A stretch of DNA of 64,000 bases, from NCBI GenBank assembly GCA_017442535.1, contig JAFRZL010000049.1:18597-82596 (forward strand), read 5' to 3'. Both the position numbers and the translations under genes were made by a program. Source of the DNA: Bacillota bacterium. Its GTDB lineage: Bacteria; Bacillota; Clostridia; Lachnospirales; Bianqueaceae. How positions within the stretch are numbered: position 1 is the stretch's first letter; the number at the start of each line of letters is the position of its first letter. The notes beneath the pieces are model-generated. The model was given only the letters and a program-made list of their open reading frames with translations. It had not been told where the DNA came from and did no database searches. Of the stretch, positions 1-7,637 are shown in pieces.

Positions 1-125
1 GTCAGCGTGGTGACCAGAATCAAAATGGATACCAGCTCGATATTGGGAAGTGCCGCGAGCGCCACCTGCGCCACATAGAAGAGGGCGCCCAGGAGCGCAA
101 ACAGCACGATCCTATAGGTCGACAT
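1..125 (-). CDS. ECF transporter substrate-binding (S) component, N-terminal fragment; probably cobalamin-type
   Basis: Only the first 41 codons lie in the window; the gene runs off the left edge. The visible part starts at an ATG on the minus strand and is one hydrophobic stretch containing ALPNIELVSI, a pattern common at the start of ECF S components (membrane proteins that bind a vitamin and dock on the EcfAAT energy module). It begins one base after the stop codon of the DUF4430 gene, so the two are co-transcribed behind the cobalamin riboswitch. Cobalamin (CbrT-like) is therefore the best guess for the substrate. Family is fairly sure; substrate is inferred from the riboswitch. Confidence 0.7.
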   Translation of the reverse strand, partial: MSTYRIVLFALLGALFYVAQVALAALPNIELVSILILVTTL

Positions 126-126
126 T

Positions 127-543
127 TTACCAGCCGGTGGTCAGCGTGATCTCAAACTTATCGCCGTTCGCGATGGGAGTGGTATCCACGCCGGTCATCA
201 GCGCCTCGCCTCCCTTGGTAAAACACCACCACTGCTGTTTGGAATCATCCGCTTTGACGCCCGTGACGGTGGTTACGAACAGGCCGTACTCGGACTCCGT
301 GCCTTCGATCAGCTTTTCTTCTTCAAGCGCGCCTCTGAGAAATTCCTGGTCCGTGTGCAGGGTATAGGTTTTGGTATTGTTTTCACCCAAAACGACCTCA
401 ACGGTAACGGTCTTGGCTCCTTTGGAAGTAGAGGGGCGGGTCAATGCGTAAATGATGGCTGCTGCCGCAATCAGCGCAACAAGAACGCACGAAATGATGA
501 TCAGAAGTTTTTTGTTTTTAGCATTCTCACTCATTTCATTCAT
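127..543 (-). CDS. DUF4430 domain membrane-anchored protein, putative cobalamin capture
   Basis: 138 residues. The N terminus is polar, followed by one membrane helix (about residues 13-33) and a short linker. An extracellular DUF4430 domain fills about residues 46-137. The C-terminal motifs WWCFTKGG, MTGVDTTPI and GDKFEITL match DUF4430, the fold shared with the C-terminal domain of transcobalamin and intrinsic factor. There is no lipobox; the anchor is an uncleaved helix. The gene lies between the B12 riboswitch and the ECF S component. The inferred job is to hold cobalamin at the outer face and pass it to the ECF transporter. The domain call is strong, the ligand is inferred. Confidence 0.75.
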   Translation of the reverse strand: MNEMSENAKNKKLLIIISCVLVALIAAAAIIYALTRPSTSKGAKTVTVEVVLGENNTKTYTLHTDQEFLRGALEEEKLIEGTESEYGLFVTTVTGVKADDSKQQWWCFTKGGEALMTGVDTTPIANGDKFEITLTTGW

Positions 544-591
544 CCTTTCATATTAGATTGTAAGCACAGCCGGAATGCTCCGGGGTCTCGC

Positions 592-785
592 AGAGCATGG
601 CGGCAGCCTCAGGCAAGTCTTCTGGCTTGGGATCAGCCGATTCGTCTTCCCAAAAGGGGCGCACGCCCTGCTTTCAGTGACTGCTTTCCCGGCCGCGGCA
701 GGCCGGAGCATGAATCGGCCGCATGGATCCTTCACAGCGACGAGTTCGCATGGGATTCGCACCCATTTCCTTTATTGAGGTGTGC
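592..785 (-). promoter_or_regulatory. Cobalamin riboswitch
   Basis: Read on the minus strand, the leader contains GGGTGCGAATCCCATGCG followed by CGTCGCTGTGA, matching the conserved core of B12 riboswitches (GGGTGAAAATCCCGTGCGG and CCGCCACTGTGA). Farther downstream it has AAGCCAGAAGACTTGCC, matching the conserved 3' segment. Between the aptamer and the DUF4430 start are competing hairpins, including CCGGA/TCCGG near 569-582. These could sequester the start region or end transcription when cobalamin is bound. A minus-strand -10 box TATAAT is visible at 820-825. Confidence 0.9.
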
Positions 786-927
786 GTACGCACTCCCACC
801 TGCGGCCCGTGCGAAAGGTATTATAGCATAAAATGGAAGGAATGGGAACAGGGGAAATGGATTTGGGATAAAATACCATGCTTTCAGGGAAATAACTCAG
901 AAAAAATATAATGAAATGAGATGATGC

Positions 928-956
928 TTGACAGGCCTTGCAAACCTGAATATAAT
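928..956 (+). promoter_or_regulatory. Consensus sigma-A promoter
   Basis: TTGACA at 928-933 and TATAAT at 951-956, separated by exactly 17 bases. It is a perfect match to the housekeeping consensus and drives the small membrane protein that starts at 1002. Confidence 0.9.
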
Positions 957-1001
957 AGAAATATGGTAAAATCATGTTTGCTTAAAAGGAGGCCTTATAA
1001 A

Positions 1002-1406
1002 ATGCGTCAGAAACTGAAAAGTTGTTTGCTGTTTCTCGCGGGAATGCTGGCCGCAGCGCTGGTCATTTTTGCGATTCTGATGATTCGGAATCATGCCGCG
1101 ATTCAGCATCGTCTTGATTTGGCCAAAATGGCTTTTCCAACAGAAATCAATACAACCGAGTATAGCCTGGATACCTATGCACAGCACGAAAAGAACTGGA
1201 CCAAAGGGGAATTTGAGGGGATGACATATTATGTTACGGCCTGCCCCAGCCCTCGCTTGTATATGGCTACGAAAGAAGGCGAACTGCTGGTATTCGATTT
1301 TGACACACACCAGATGATCCAATATAAGGATGGAAAAGTCTTTGATCGGAGCCTCGGAAGCTTCGACTTCAGAGGATTCGTAGAGTATTCGAATTTTAAG
1401 GAATAA
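1002..1406 (+). CDS. Small membrane-anchored protein of unknown function
   Basis: 134 residues. The ATG at 1002 is chosen because AAAGGAGG lies just upstream; farther in-frame ATGs (from 921) overlap the promoter. The protein has an N-terminal signal anchor (about residues 8-30), then a soluble extracellular domain of about 100 residues with YYVTACPSPRLYM and ELLVFDFDTHQMIQYKDGK segments, suggesting a compact beta-rich fold. I do not recognise a family. It is a single-gene transcript: a consensus promoter lies in front and a strong terminator hairpin follows 7 bases after the stop. Confidence 0.75.
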   Translation: MRQKLKSCLLFLAGMLAAALVIFAILMIRNHAAIQHRLDLAKMAFPTEINTTEYSLDTYAQHEKNWTKGEFEGMTYYVTACPSPRLYMATKEGELLVFDFDTHQMIQYKDGKVFDRSLGSFDFRGFVEYSNFKE

Positions 1407-1412
1407 GATGCA

Positions 1413-1446
1413 AAAACGCGCCTGCTACGCAAAGCAGGCGCGTTTT
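1413..1446 (+). terminator. Bidirectional intrinsic terminator
   Basis: A 14-bp perfect stem (AAAACGCGCCTGCT with its complement, loop ACGCAA) flanked by A and T tracts. It ends the gene at 1002-1406 and can also act for the leftward symporter gene. Confidence 0.85.
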
Positions 1447-1527
1447 GGTCACAGTATACAAGAACGTAAGCCTCCTGCATGCTTTGCTACGCAAAGCATG
1501 CGGTTCGATGGTCACAGTGTACAAGAA
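1413..1527. repeat. Two imperfect tandem copies of a hairpin-plus-tail unit
   Basis: Each copy has a hairpin whose loop side contains CTACGCAAAGCA (1413-1446 and about 1478-1502), followed by GGTCACAGTRTACAAGAA (1447-1464 and 1510-1527). The copies are 63 bases apart. The stem sequences differ while loop and tail are kept, so this looks like a small extragenic repeat family rather than a simple duplication. Confidence 0.65.
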
Positions 1528-1543
1528 TTACCAACCATCGAAA

Positions 1544-3082
1544 TTAGTCCAAAGAATTCTTCTGCGCGGCGGGCACCTTGCGCTCGTAGCAGGCGAAGGC
1601 GTCTTCCACAAGTTGCTTGTCGGGTTTGCGGCTGAAGAGGCTGACGATCGGGACGATGATCAGCCCCGCGAGCATCGTGAAGGCGCCGCAGTTGATCGGC
1701 GACTGCAGAATGGCTGGGAAAGCACTCCGGGCAAAAAGGTTCAGCAGCATAACGCCCGATCCGAAGACAAAGCTCACCCAGCAGGACAGTTTTGTCGTCT
1801 TTTTCCAGTACAGGCTGTAGAGGAAGGGGGCCAGGAAGGAGCCGGCGAGCGCGCCCCAGGACACGCCCATCAGCTGCGCGATGTACTTGACTGCGTCGTT
1901 TTTGCTCTGCACCTGGAAGACCGCGATGGCGGCAGAGATAAAGATGAAGACGACGACGAAGCAGCGGATCAGGAGAACCTGCTTTTTGTCGGTCATTTTC
2001 TTGATCAGATGATCTTTGAGCAAGTCGATCGTCAGCGTTGAGGACGATGTGATGACGAGGGAGGAAAGTGTGGACATCGAGGCCGAAAGGACCAGGATCA
2101 CAACCAGTGCGATCAGCATATCCGGCAGGCCGGAGAGCATGGCCGGAATAATGGCGTCATAGCCGACGCTGGCTACGTCCACATCATACAGACGTCCGAA
2201 GCCGCCCAGGAAATAGCAGCCGCCCGCGACGACGACCGCGAAAAGTGTGGAAATCACAGTGCCTTTGTGGATATGGTTCTCGGATTTGATGGCGTAGAAT
2301 TTCTGCACCATCTGGGGAAGACCCCAGGTGCCAAGCGAGGTCAGAATGACGACGCCGAGCAGATTCAGCGGATCGGGGCCGAAGAAGGAGTTAAAGGCGC
2401 CCGGCGCGCTCGAGACGCTCGGATCGCTGACGGCAGCGAGTGCGTTCAGCGACTCGACAAAGCCTCCGCGGGTCCCCAGCACGGCCGCGATGACGGCCAC
2501 GATGCCGACCAGCATGATGATACCCTGAATGAAATCATTGATCGCAGTTGCCATATAGCCTCCCGCGATAACATAGATTCCGGTCAGCACGGACATCATC
2601 ACAATACACCATACGTAGGGAATGCCGAAAGCCATTTCAAAAAGCCTGGACAGGCCGTTGTACAGCGAAGCCGTATAGGGGATCAGGAAAATGAATACAA
2701 TGATGGAAGCGCCGATTTTGAGCGCGGTACTGTCATAGCGCTTGCCGAAAAAGTCGGGCATGGTCGCAGAATTCAGATATTGCGTCATGATGCGGGTGCG
2801 TCTGCCGAGGACCGCCCAGGCGAGGAGCGAGCCGATCAGGGCATTGCCCAAGCCGATCCAGGTCGAAGCGATACCGTATTTCCAGCCGAACTGTCCGGCA
2901 TAACCGATAAAAATGACAGCGGAGAAATACGAGGTGCCGTATGCAAAAGCGGTCAGCCAAGGGCCAACGCTCCGGCCGCCCAATACAAAGCCGTTAACAT
3001 CGGCTGCATGGCGGCGGCAGTAAATACCAACGGCAACCATAATGCCAAAGAACAGGACCAACATCAGAACTTTCAGAAACAT
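1544..3082 (-). CDS. Sodium/solute symporter (SSS family)
   Basis: 512 residues with about 13 hydrophobic helices, the usual size and layout of SSS (solute:sodium symporter, PutP/SglT-like) transporters. Family-typical stretches include VLGGRSVGPWLTAFAYGTSY near residues 33-52, IAGGYMATAINDFIQG near the middle, and SASMSTLSSLVITSSS, which corresponds to the sodium-site helix. The start is supported by GGGAGG upstream, and a 17-bp-spaced promoter is seen at 3164-3192. It takes up an organic solute with Na+. The substrate cannot be told from sequence alone and the neighbours do not help. Confidence 0.85.
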   Translation of the reverse strand: MFLKVLMLVLFFGIMVAVGIYCRRHAADVNGFVLGGRSVGPWLTAFAYGTSYFSAVIFIGYAGQFGWKYGIASTWIGLGNALIGSLLAWAVLGRRTRIMTQYLNSATMPDFFGKRYDSTALKIGASIIVFIFLIPYTASLYNGLSRLFEMAFGIPYVWCIVMMSVLTGIYVIAGGYMATAINDFIQGIIMLVGIVAVIAAVLGTRGGFVESLNALAAVSDPSVSSAPGAFNSFFGPDPLNLLGVVILTSLGTWGLPQMVQKFYAIKSENHIHKGTVISTLFAVVVAGGCYFLGGFGRLYDVDVASVGYDAIIPAMLSGLPDMLIALVVILVLSASMSTLSSLVITSSSTLTIDLLKDHLIKKMTDKKQVLLIRCFVVVFIFISAAIAVFQVQSKNDAVKYIAQLMGVSWGALAGSFLAPFLYSLYWKKTTKLSCWVSFVFGSGVMLLNLFARSAFPAILQSPINCGAFTMLAGLIIVPIVSLFSRKPDKQLVEDAFACYERKVPAAQKNSLD

Positions 3083-3163
3083 AGCAGTACCTCCCGGATG
3101 GTTAGGGGATTGTGGGATGACCGGACGGACATATAATAAGTCCGAATGGCATTACACCATCCG

Positions 3164-3192
3164 ATTATACCGCTTTAAAGTGGTAAATGCAA
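3164..3192 (-). promoter_or_regulatory. Promoter for the SSS symporter
   Basis: On the minus strand TTGCAT (3187-3192) and TATAAT (3164-3169) are separated by 17 bases, about 80 bases upstream of the symporter start. Confidence 0.75.
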
Positions 3193-3253
3193 GTAAAAAA
3201 AGATTATTTCTAATTAAACCGAATACACGTCGGCCGGACTTTTACCGGCAGCC

Positions 3254-3282
3254 TTTACAAATACCCCCATTTATGCTAAACT
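3254..3282 (+). promoter_or_regulatory. Promoter for tcdA
   Basis: TTTACA (3254-3259), 17 bases, then TAAACT (3277-3282), 31 bases before the tcdA start. A moderate match to consensus. Confidence 0.55.
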
Positions 3283-3313
3283 GCGGATAGAGTATGAGAA
3301 AGAGGTGCGAAGG

Positions 3314-4018
3314 ATGGAAACAATGTTTGACCGGACCGCAAAACTGTTGGGCACGGAGGCGCTTAGCAAACTCGGTGCCTGCCGGGTGGCTGTTTTCGGC
3401 CTGGGCGGTGTGGGCGGCTATGTGGTGGAAGCGCTGGCGCGTTCAGGCATCGGGCAGCTGGACCTGATCGATCATGACAGCGTGAGTCTATCCAATCTGA
3501 ACCGGCAGATTCTAGCACTGCACAGTACGATCGGCATGCTTAAAACCGATGTGGCCGCGGAACGGATTCATGATATCAATCCGGACTGCGTCGTCCATAC
3601 CTATCCTGTTTTTTATCTGCCTGAAACGCGGGATCAGTTTGACTTTACGCAATATGATTATGTGGTCGACGCGATCGACACGGTAACCGGCAAAATCGGC
3701 CTGATCGAGCAGGCCTATGCCGCAGGGACGCCCATCATCTGCGCTATGGGAGCAGGCAACAAACTGGATCCCAACGCGTTCGAGGTGACGGATATTTACA
3801 AAACATCAGTCTGTCCGCTTGCCAAGGTCATGCGGCACGAATGCCGCAAGCGGGGCATTCCCGCGCTGAAAGTCGTCTATTCCAGGGAAATTCCGCGGCA
3901 GCCGGAGACGGATCCCGGCGTGCGCAAACAAGCCCCCGGATCCGTCGCTTTTGTACCGTCGGTGGCCGGTCTGATTCTGGCCGGCGAAGTGGTCAGAGAT
4001 CTGCTGGAGCGTAAATGA
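3314..4018 (+). CDS. tcdA: tRNA threonylcarbamoyladenosine dehydratase
   Basis: 234 residues. An E1/ThiF-like Rossmann domain opens with GLGGVGGYVVEALARSGIG (nucleotide binding), followed by LIDHDSVSLSNLNRQ, the Asp/Arg/Gln signature of E1-like adenylating enzymes, and DAIDTVTGK. This matches TcdA (YgdL/CsdL), which uses ATP to convert t6A37 of ANN-reading tRNAs to the cyclic ct6A form. The ATG at 3314 is preferred over the GTG at 3305 because AAAGAGG sits eight bases before it. Length fits the family. It stands alone, with its own promoter and a terminator behind it. Confidence 0.88.
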   Translation: METMFDRTAKLLGTEALSKLGACRVAVFGLGGVGGYVVEALARSGIGQLDLIDHDSVSLSNLNRQILALHSTIGMLKTDVAAERIHDINPDCVVHTYPVFYLPETRDQFDFTQYDYVVDAIDTVTGKIGLIEQAYAAGTPIICAMGAGNKLDPNAFEVTDIYKTSVCPLAKVMRHECRKRGIPALKVVYSREIPRQPETDPGVRKQAPGSVAFVPSVAGLILAGEVVRDLLERK

Positions 4019-4048
4019 ATAATCCTGAACTACATGCCTGAAAGAAAA

Positions 4049-4075
4049 GGGGCGGGGAGTTAATCTCCCCGCCCC
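4049..4075. terminator. Bidirectional terminator between tcdA and fprA
   Basis: An 11-bp GC-rich stem (GGGGCGGGGAG with its complement, loop TTAAT). It is followed on the plus strand by ATTGTTTT and on the minus strand by CTTTTCTTT, serving two converging genes. Confidence 0.85.
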
Positions 4076-4131
4076 GATTGTTTTGGACGTTATGGATTCC
4101 ACTGTCTTAAACCGGCTTTATTGAGGCGGAT

Positions 4132-5334
4132 TTAGCCCATGGAAGCCCTGATCGCATCCGCAAGCTGGTCCAGCTGCTCCAGCTGTGCCTCTTTGAGGGC
4201 GGAGCGGATGGTGACGACGGGTTCAAGTACCGTCATTTTCTTCATGGAATCCACGATTTCGCGCATCAGTTTGCCGGAAACCGGAGCCCAGGAACCGTTT
4301 TCGATGATGGCGACGGTACGGTTCTGCAGTGCGTGAGCGGCCAGATCTGTCAGGAAGGTCTCCATCGAGGTAAAGATTCCGTTGTTATAGGTCGCGCTGG
4401 CAAGGACCAGATGGCTCGCGCGGAAGGCTTCGCCCACCAGCTCCGAGAGATCGGTCTTGGAAGTGTCATAGAGGCGCACATTGGTGACCCCGCGCTCGGC
4501 AAGTTTAGAGGCGAGCAGTTCCGCCGCGGCTGTCGTGTGGCCGTAAACCGAGCCGACAGCGATCAGAACGGACTTTTCTTCGGGAGTATAACTGCTCCAC
4601 TTGGCGTACTTATCCACAAACCAGGCGATGTTCTCGCGCCAGATGGGGCCGTGCAGCGGACAGATCATCCTGATATCCAGAGCGGAAGCTTTCTTGAGCA
4701 GCATCTGCACCTGCGTACCATATTTGCCGACAATATTGGCATAGTAGCGGCGGGCATCGGGCAGCCACTCCTGCTCGAAATTCACTTCGTCCGCAAAGAT
4801 GGAGCCGCTGAATGCGCCGAAGGTGCCGAAAGCATCGGCGGAGAAGAGGATCCCGGTGGCAGTATCGTAGGAGACCATGACTTCGGGCCAGTGAACCATC
4901 GGAGCCATGATGAATTTGAAGGTATGATGCCCGGTCTCCAGGACATCACCTTCCTTTACAATTTGCACTTCGTCAGTCGTATCGAAATCAAAAAACTGAT
5001 GGATCAGATTGAGCGCCTTGGCCGATGTCACGATTTTAACCTCGGGATAGGTGCATTTTAATTCTTCCAGCGTGGCAGCATGGTCCGGCTCCATGTGATG
5101 AACGATGACATAATCCAAAGGACGGCCGTCCAGCACATAATCCAGATTCTCAAAGAACTGGCCGGAAACGGAGCTGTCCGCGGTATCGAAGAGTACGGTT
5201 TTGTCATCGAGCAGGACATACGAATTATAGGTGACACCGCGCCCCAGAGGATACATATTTTCAAACAGAGACAGACGGCGGTCGCTCGCGCCAACCCAGA
5301 ACAAATCATCACAGATCGGTTGAATATGATGCAT
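4132..5334 (-). CDS. FprA-family A-type flavoprotein (flavodiiron protein)
   Basis: 400 residues. The N-terminal metallo-beta-lactamase-like domain carries the diiron ligands: HMEPDH (the H-x-E-x-D-H motif), a His in MVHWPE, an Asp in SADAFG and a His in CPLHGP. The C-terminal flavodoxin domain begins with AVGSVYGHTTAAA (FMN phosphate loop) and has ASATYNNGIF. These enzymes reduce O2 to water or NO to N2O and protect anaerobes. The annotated start is the second in-frame ATG, because the first (5355) lies inside the AGGAGG ribosome site. A promoter is at 5371-5399. Confidence 0.92.
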   Translation of the reverse strand: MHHIQPICDDLFWVGASDRRLSLFENMYPLGRGVTYNSYVLLDDKTVLFDTADSSVSGQFFENLDYVLDGRPLDYVIVHHMEPDHAATLEELKCTYPEVKIVTSAKALNLIHQFFDFDTTDEVQIVKEGDVLETGHHTFKFIMAPMVHWPEVMVSYDTATGILFSADAFGTFGAFSGSIFADEVNFEQEWLPDARRYYANIVGKYGTQVQMLLKKASALDIRMICPLHGPIWRENIAWFVDKYAKWSSYTPEEKSVLIAVGSVYGHTTAAAELLASKLAERGVTNVRLYDTSKTDLSELVGEAFRASHLVLASATYNNGIFTSMETFLTDLAAHALQNRTVAIIENGSWAPVSGKLMREIVDSMKKMTVLEPVVTIRSALKEAQLEQLDQLADAIRASMG

Positions 5335-5370
5335 GATAAAATACCTCCTAATCATCCTTCATGGATTAAT

Positions 5371-5399
5371 AGTATAGCATAACAAAAGCATAAAGTAAA
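5371..5399 (-). promoter_or_regulatory. Promoter for the flavodiiron gene
   Basis: Minus strand TTTACT (5394-5399), 17 bases, TATACT (5371-5376). Confidence 0.65.
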
Positions 5400-5414
5400 G
5401 AGCGCACCCGGCTG

Positions 5415-7256
5415 TTATTCCAGTTCCAAAGCCTTCGCCTCGAAAGAAGCCAGATGATAGCAGCTTTCGGGAGTGGGCAGGTCGTCGGGCAGATCGACCA
5501 GCATACCACCCTTTCCACAGTCCTCGATGGTGTTGAAGGGCAGGGTTTCCTTGGTGGTAAAAATGACGCGCCCGGCTTTTTCAAGGGGCTGGTTGAAATT
5601 CCAGTCTTTTTCGCTGAGCGTTTCGGCATCTGTCGCGAGGGTGATCCTGGCGGAGCCTTTGACGCAGTCTACGACCATCCGGACATTGAGCCATTCATCG
5701 GGGTATTCCATCCATTCGCGGGGAGCACCGCCGGTCTTGACGCGCAGCATGTGATCCGCGTCAAACATCAGCCGGATGGCTTCGCGGCCCTGGGCATCTT
5801 CCACCATGACGACGATGGCCGTGCCGGGGACAATGGCTTCGGGCAGGACGCGGAAGCTGATTTCCGAGAGGACTGCGGGCTGGATCAGCCTTTCCGCACG
5901 GGGACGGTCATAAGGGTCGTGATCCGAAAGGGTCAGGACCGTCCGCCCATCGAGGGAAGCCGTTTCCACGCCGCACCACTGCGGAATGTACAGGTTCCAG
6001 GCATCCGGCTTTTCCCCGGCGGGATACGCGGCAAAATCATCGCAGACATCCTCGGTTTCGGCGCCGGCAATCGGAACGGGAGCCTCCAGAACCCAGATAT
6101 CTTCCTTATTAATACTGTATGTCAACCAGAGCTTGCCGTCGTGCGGACGGGGGTTGCATTCCGCAATGCCGCGCATATACTGCGCACCGAGATTCTTAAG
6201 GCCGCCCTCATAGCGGCAGGGAGAAATCTCCGGCACGAGCGCCAGCATATGGTCAAAATCTTCACCGTTTTCACCGGTAACAATGGCCAGAGGCCAGCGG
6301 TGCGCACCGTTCCGGGACGGGTTAAAGACCAGTGCATAGCGGCCGTCATCGGTTTTCTGTCCCCAGACCTTGGCGGTATTGGTCTCAAGCGAGTAGGAAG
6401 GTTTGCGGTCGGTCCAGGTCTCGCCCTTATCGGAAGAGCGGATGACCAGGCCGTTTTTGTAGACACCCATCACGTCGCCGTCAGGGAGCGTATAATAGGA
6501 AAGAGCGGCTCCGCCCGGGGCGGTAAAGAGTTCCTTGTCATAACGCTGCTCCTCCCACCATTGCTGCACCACCAGACGGTTATCCAGATATTCACGGCAG
6601 GCCTCAACGAACGCGGGATCCTCACTCTCTTCGAAATAGGGGAAGACATCGGTATTTTCCCGCGTATAGCCGCCCGGGGCGTTATAGCGCAGGAAATAGA
6701 TCGGTGAAAAGCTCAGATCGGGATAAATCTCACGCACAACGCGCCCTACACCATAGCCGTTATTCGGCGCGATATGAATATGCGGAGAAATGCCGTAAAA
6801 GGCACTCGCGAGCAGCTTGCCGCTCCTGGTCACATAGAAAGCCATCCGCTGATGGCAGTTGCACTGCCAGGTTTTGCCAAGCAGATCCTTACCGGGACCC
6901 AGATACGGATCGGTATCGATCTCGATGGAAGGGAAAATCTGAACCGGCTTCTCCCAATGACGGCCATCGGTGGAAGTCACCAGGAAAGTCTGGGAGGGAG
7001 GCATGTGCTCGGTCACAGGATTGCTCAGATATTCGACAAAGAAACGGCCCTGCCACCAGGCGATCATAGCGGCATGATTATATGTCCAGCCGCACCCGTC
7101 CACCGCATTCGCGGCATCCCTGCAAGCACGCATGATCTGATAATTCTTGACACCCTTCACATGGGCCAGACCACCGTCGTGAAAACGGATATCGGCCTGC
7201 TTCCCGCCATGAATACGAATGCGGTCGGCTTTTAACAGTTCTTCTTTATAGCTCAT
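5415..7256 (-). CDS. BNR/Asp-box beta-propeller protein, putative intracellular glycan-active enzyme
   Basis: 613 residues, no signal peptide. Asp-box-like hairpins (VTSTDGRHWEKP near residue 90, IRSSDKGETWTDR near residue 275) point to a sialidase-like beta-propeller over roughly residues 30-420. It is followed by a C-terminal beta-sandwich-like region (about 430-595) that could be a LamG/jelly-roll module. Similar architectures occur in sialidase-like proteins and in propeller polysaccharide lyases; I cannot choose between them. It is transcribed alone from a clear promoter (7286-7314), without an adjacent transporter. Given the pectin and glucuronide genes elsewhere in the window, a plant-glycan substrate is more likely than sialic acid. 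Function unproven. Confidence 0.65.
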   Translation of the reverse strand: MSYKEELLKADRIRIHGGKQADIRFHDGGLAHVKGVKNYQIMRACRDAANAVDGCGWTYNHAAMIAWWQGRFFVEYLSNPVTEHMPPSQTFLVTSTDGRHWEKPVQIFPSIEIDTDPYLGPGKDLLGKTWQCNCHQRMAFYVTRSGKLLASAFYGISPHIHIAPNNGYGVGRVVREIYPDLSFSPIYFLRYNAPGGYTRENTDVFPYFEESEDPAFVEACREYLDNRLVVQQWWEEQRYDKELFTAPGGAALSYYTLPDGDVMGVYKNGLVIRSSDKGETWTDRKPSYSLETNTAKVWGQKTDDGRYALVFNPSRNGAHRWPLAIVTGENGEDFDHMLALVPEISPCRYEGGLKNLGAQYMRGIAECNPRPHDGKLWLTYSINKEDIWVLEAPVPIAGAETEDVCDDFAAYPAGEKPDAWNLYIPQWCGVETASLDGRTVLTLSDHDPYDRPRAERLIQPAVLSEISFRVLPEAIVPGTAIVVMVEDAQGREAIRLMFDADHMLRVKTGGAPREWMEYPDEWLNVRMVVDCVKGSARITLATDAETLSEKDWNFNQPLEKAGRVIFTTKETLPFNTIEDCGKGGMLVDLPDDLPTPESCYHLASFEAKALELE

Positions 7257-7285
7257 GAAAACGTCCCCCTTATCACTTTTTATTC

Positions 7286-7314
7286 AGTATAGCATAAAGG
7301 TGAGTAGTTGTAAA
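7286..7314 (-). promoter_or_regulatory. Promoter for the propeller gene
   Basis: Minus strand TTTACA (7309-7314), 17 bases, TATACT (7286-7291). Confidence 0.7.
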
Positions 7315-7573
7315 GCCGGAGCCGGGGCGGCGTGAAGCAGTGACGCGGACACTGTCACATGCCTGAAAACGGCTTAAATAAGCGAAAAAACAGAAAAAAC
7401 AGCTTAATGGATAAAAAGAATTTAAAATGGAGAAAAAGGATTTAATTATGCCAAGCCCCACAAAAGGAAGATCATCGCTTATAATAGGCACACCCGACCG
7501 GACAAGGCCGGGAATAAACGAAAAGGGAAAGGAGGACCGCGGGACGATCAGAGGTTAGGCCAGATTGTGTTCC

Positions 7574-7605
7574 GGGCGAGCCGCCAACTCGCCCACCCCC
7601 TTTTT
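7574..7605 (+). terminator. Possible attenuator hairpin in the Tad operon leader
   Basis: A 7-bp stem GGGCGAG/CTCGCCC (7574-7580 with 7588-7594) is followed closely by CCCCCTTTTT. The C run can instead pair with GGGGG at 7608-7612. It sits 33 bases before the tadZ-like start. This may be a leader terminator with an alternative fold, or only a structured 5' end. Confidence 0.35.
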
Positions 7606-7637
7606 ATGGGGGAATGATTCCACGCGGAGATAAGCCA

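Larger units (their letters stand above)
7257..7613. other. Intergenic region between the propeller gene and the Tad operon
   Basis: It holds the leftward promoter of the propeller gene (7286-7314), an A-rich stretch (7375-7450) and a possible rightward -10 TATAAT at 7480-7485 without a good -35. Then comes a leader of about 130 bases ending in a hairpin. I see no open frame with coding character and no riboswitch class I recognise. Confidence 0.5.

Noticed and set aside
5415..7256. True sialidase (nanH)
   Set aside because: Asp boxes occur in many propellers, and no nan genes for sialic acid catabolism or export signal are present.
7486..7637. c-di-GMP riboswitch before the Tad operon
   Set aside because: The conserved GEMM-I bases and the class II core are not found in the leader.
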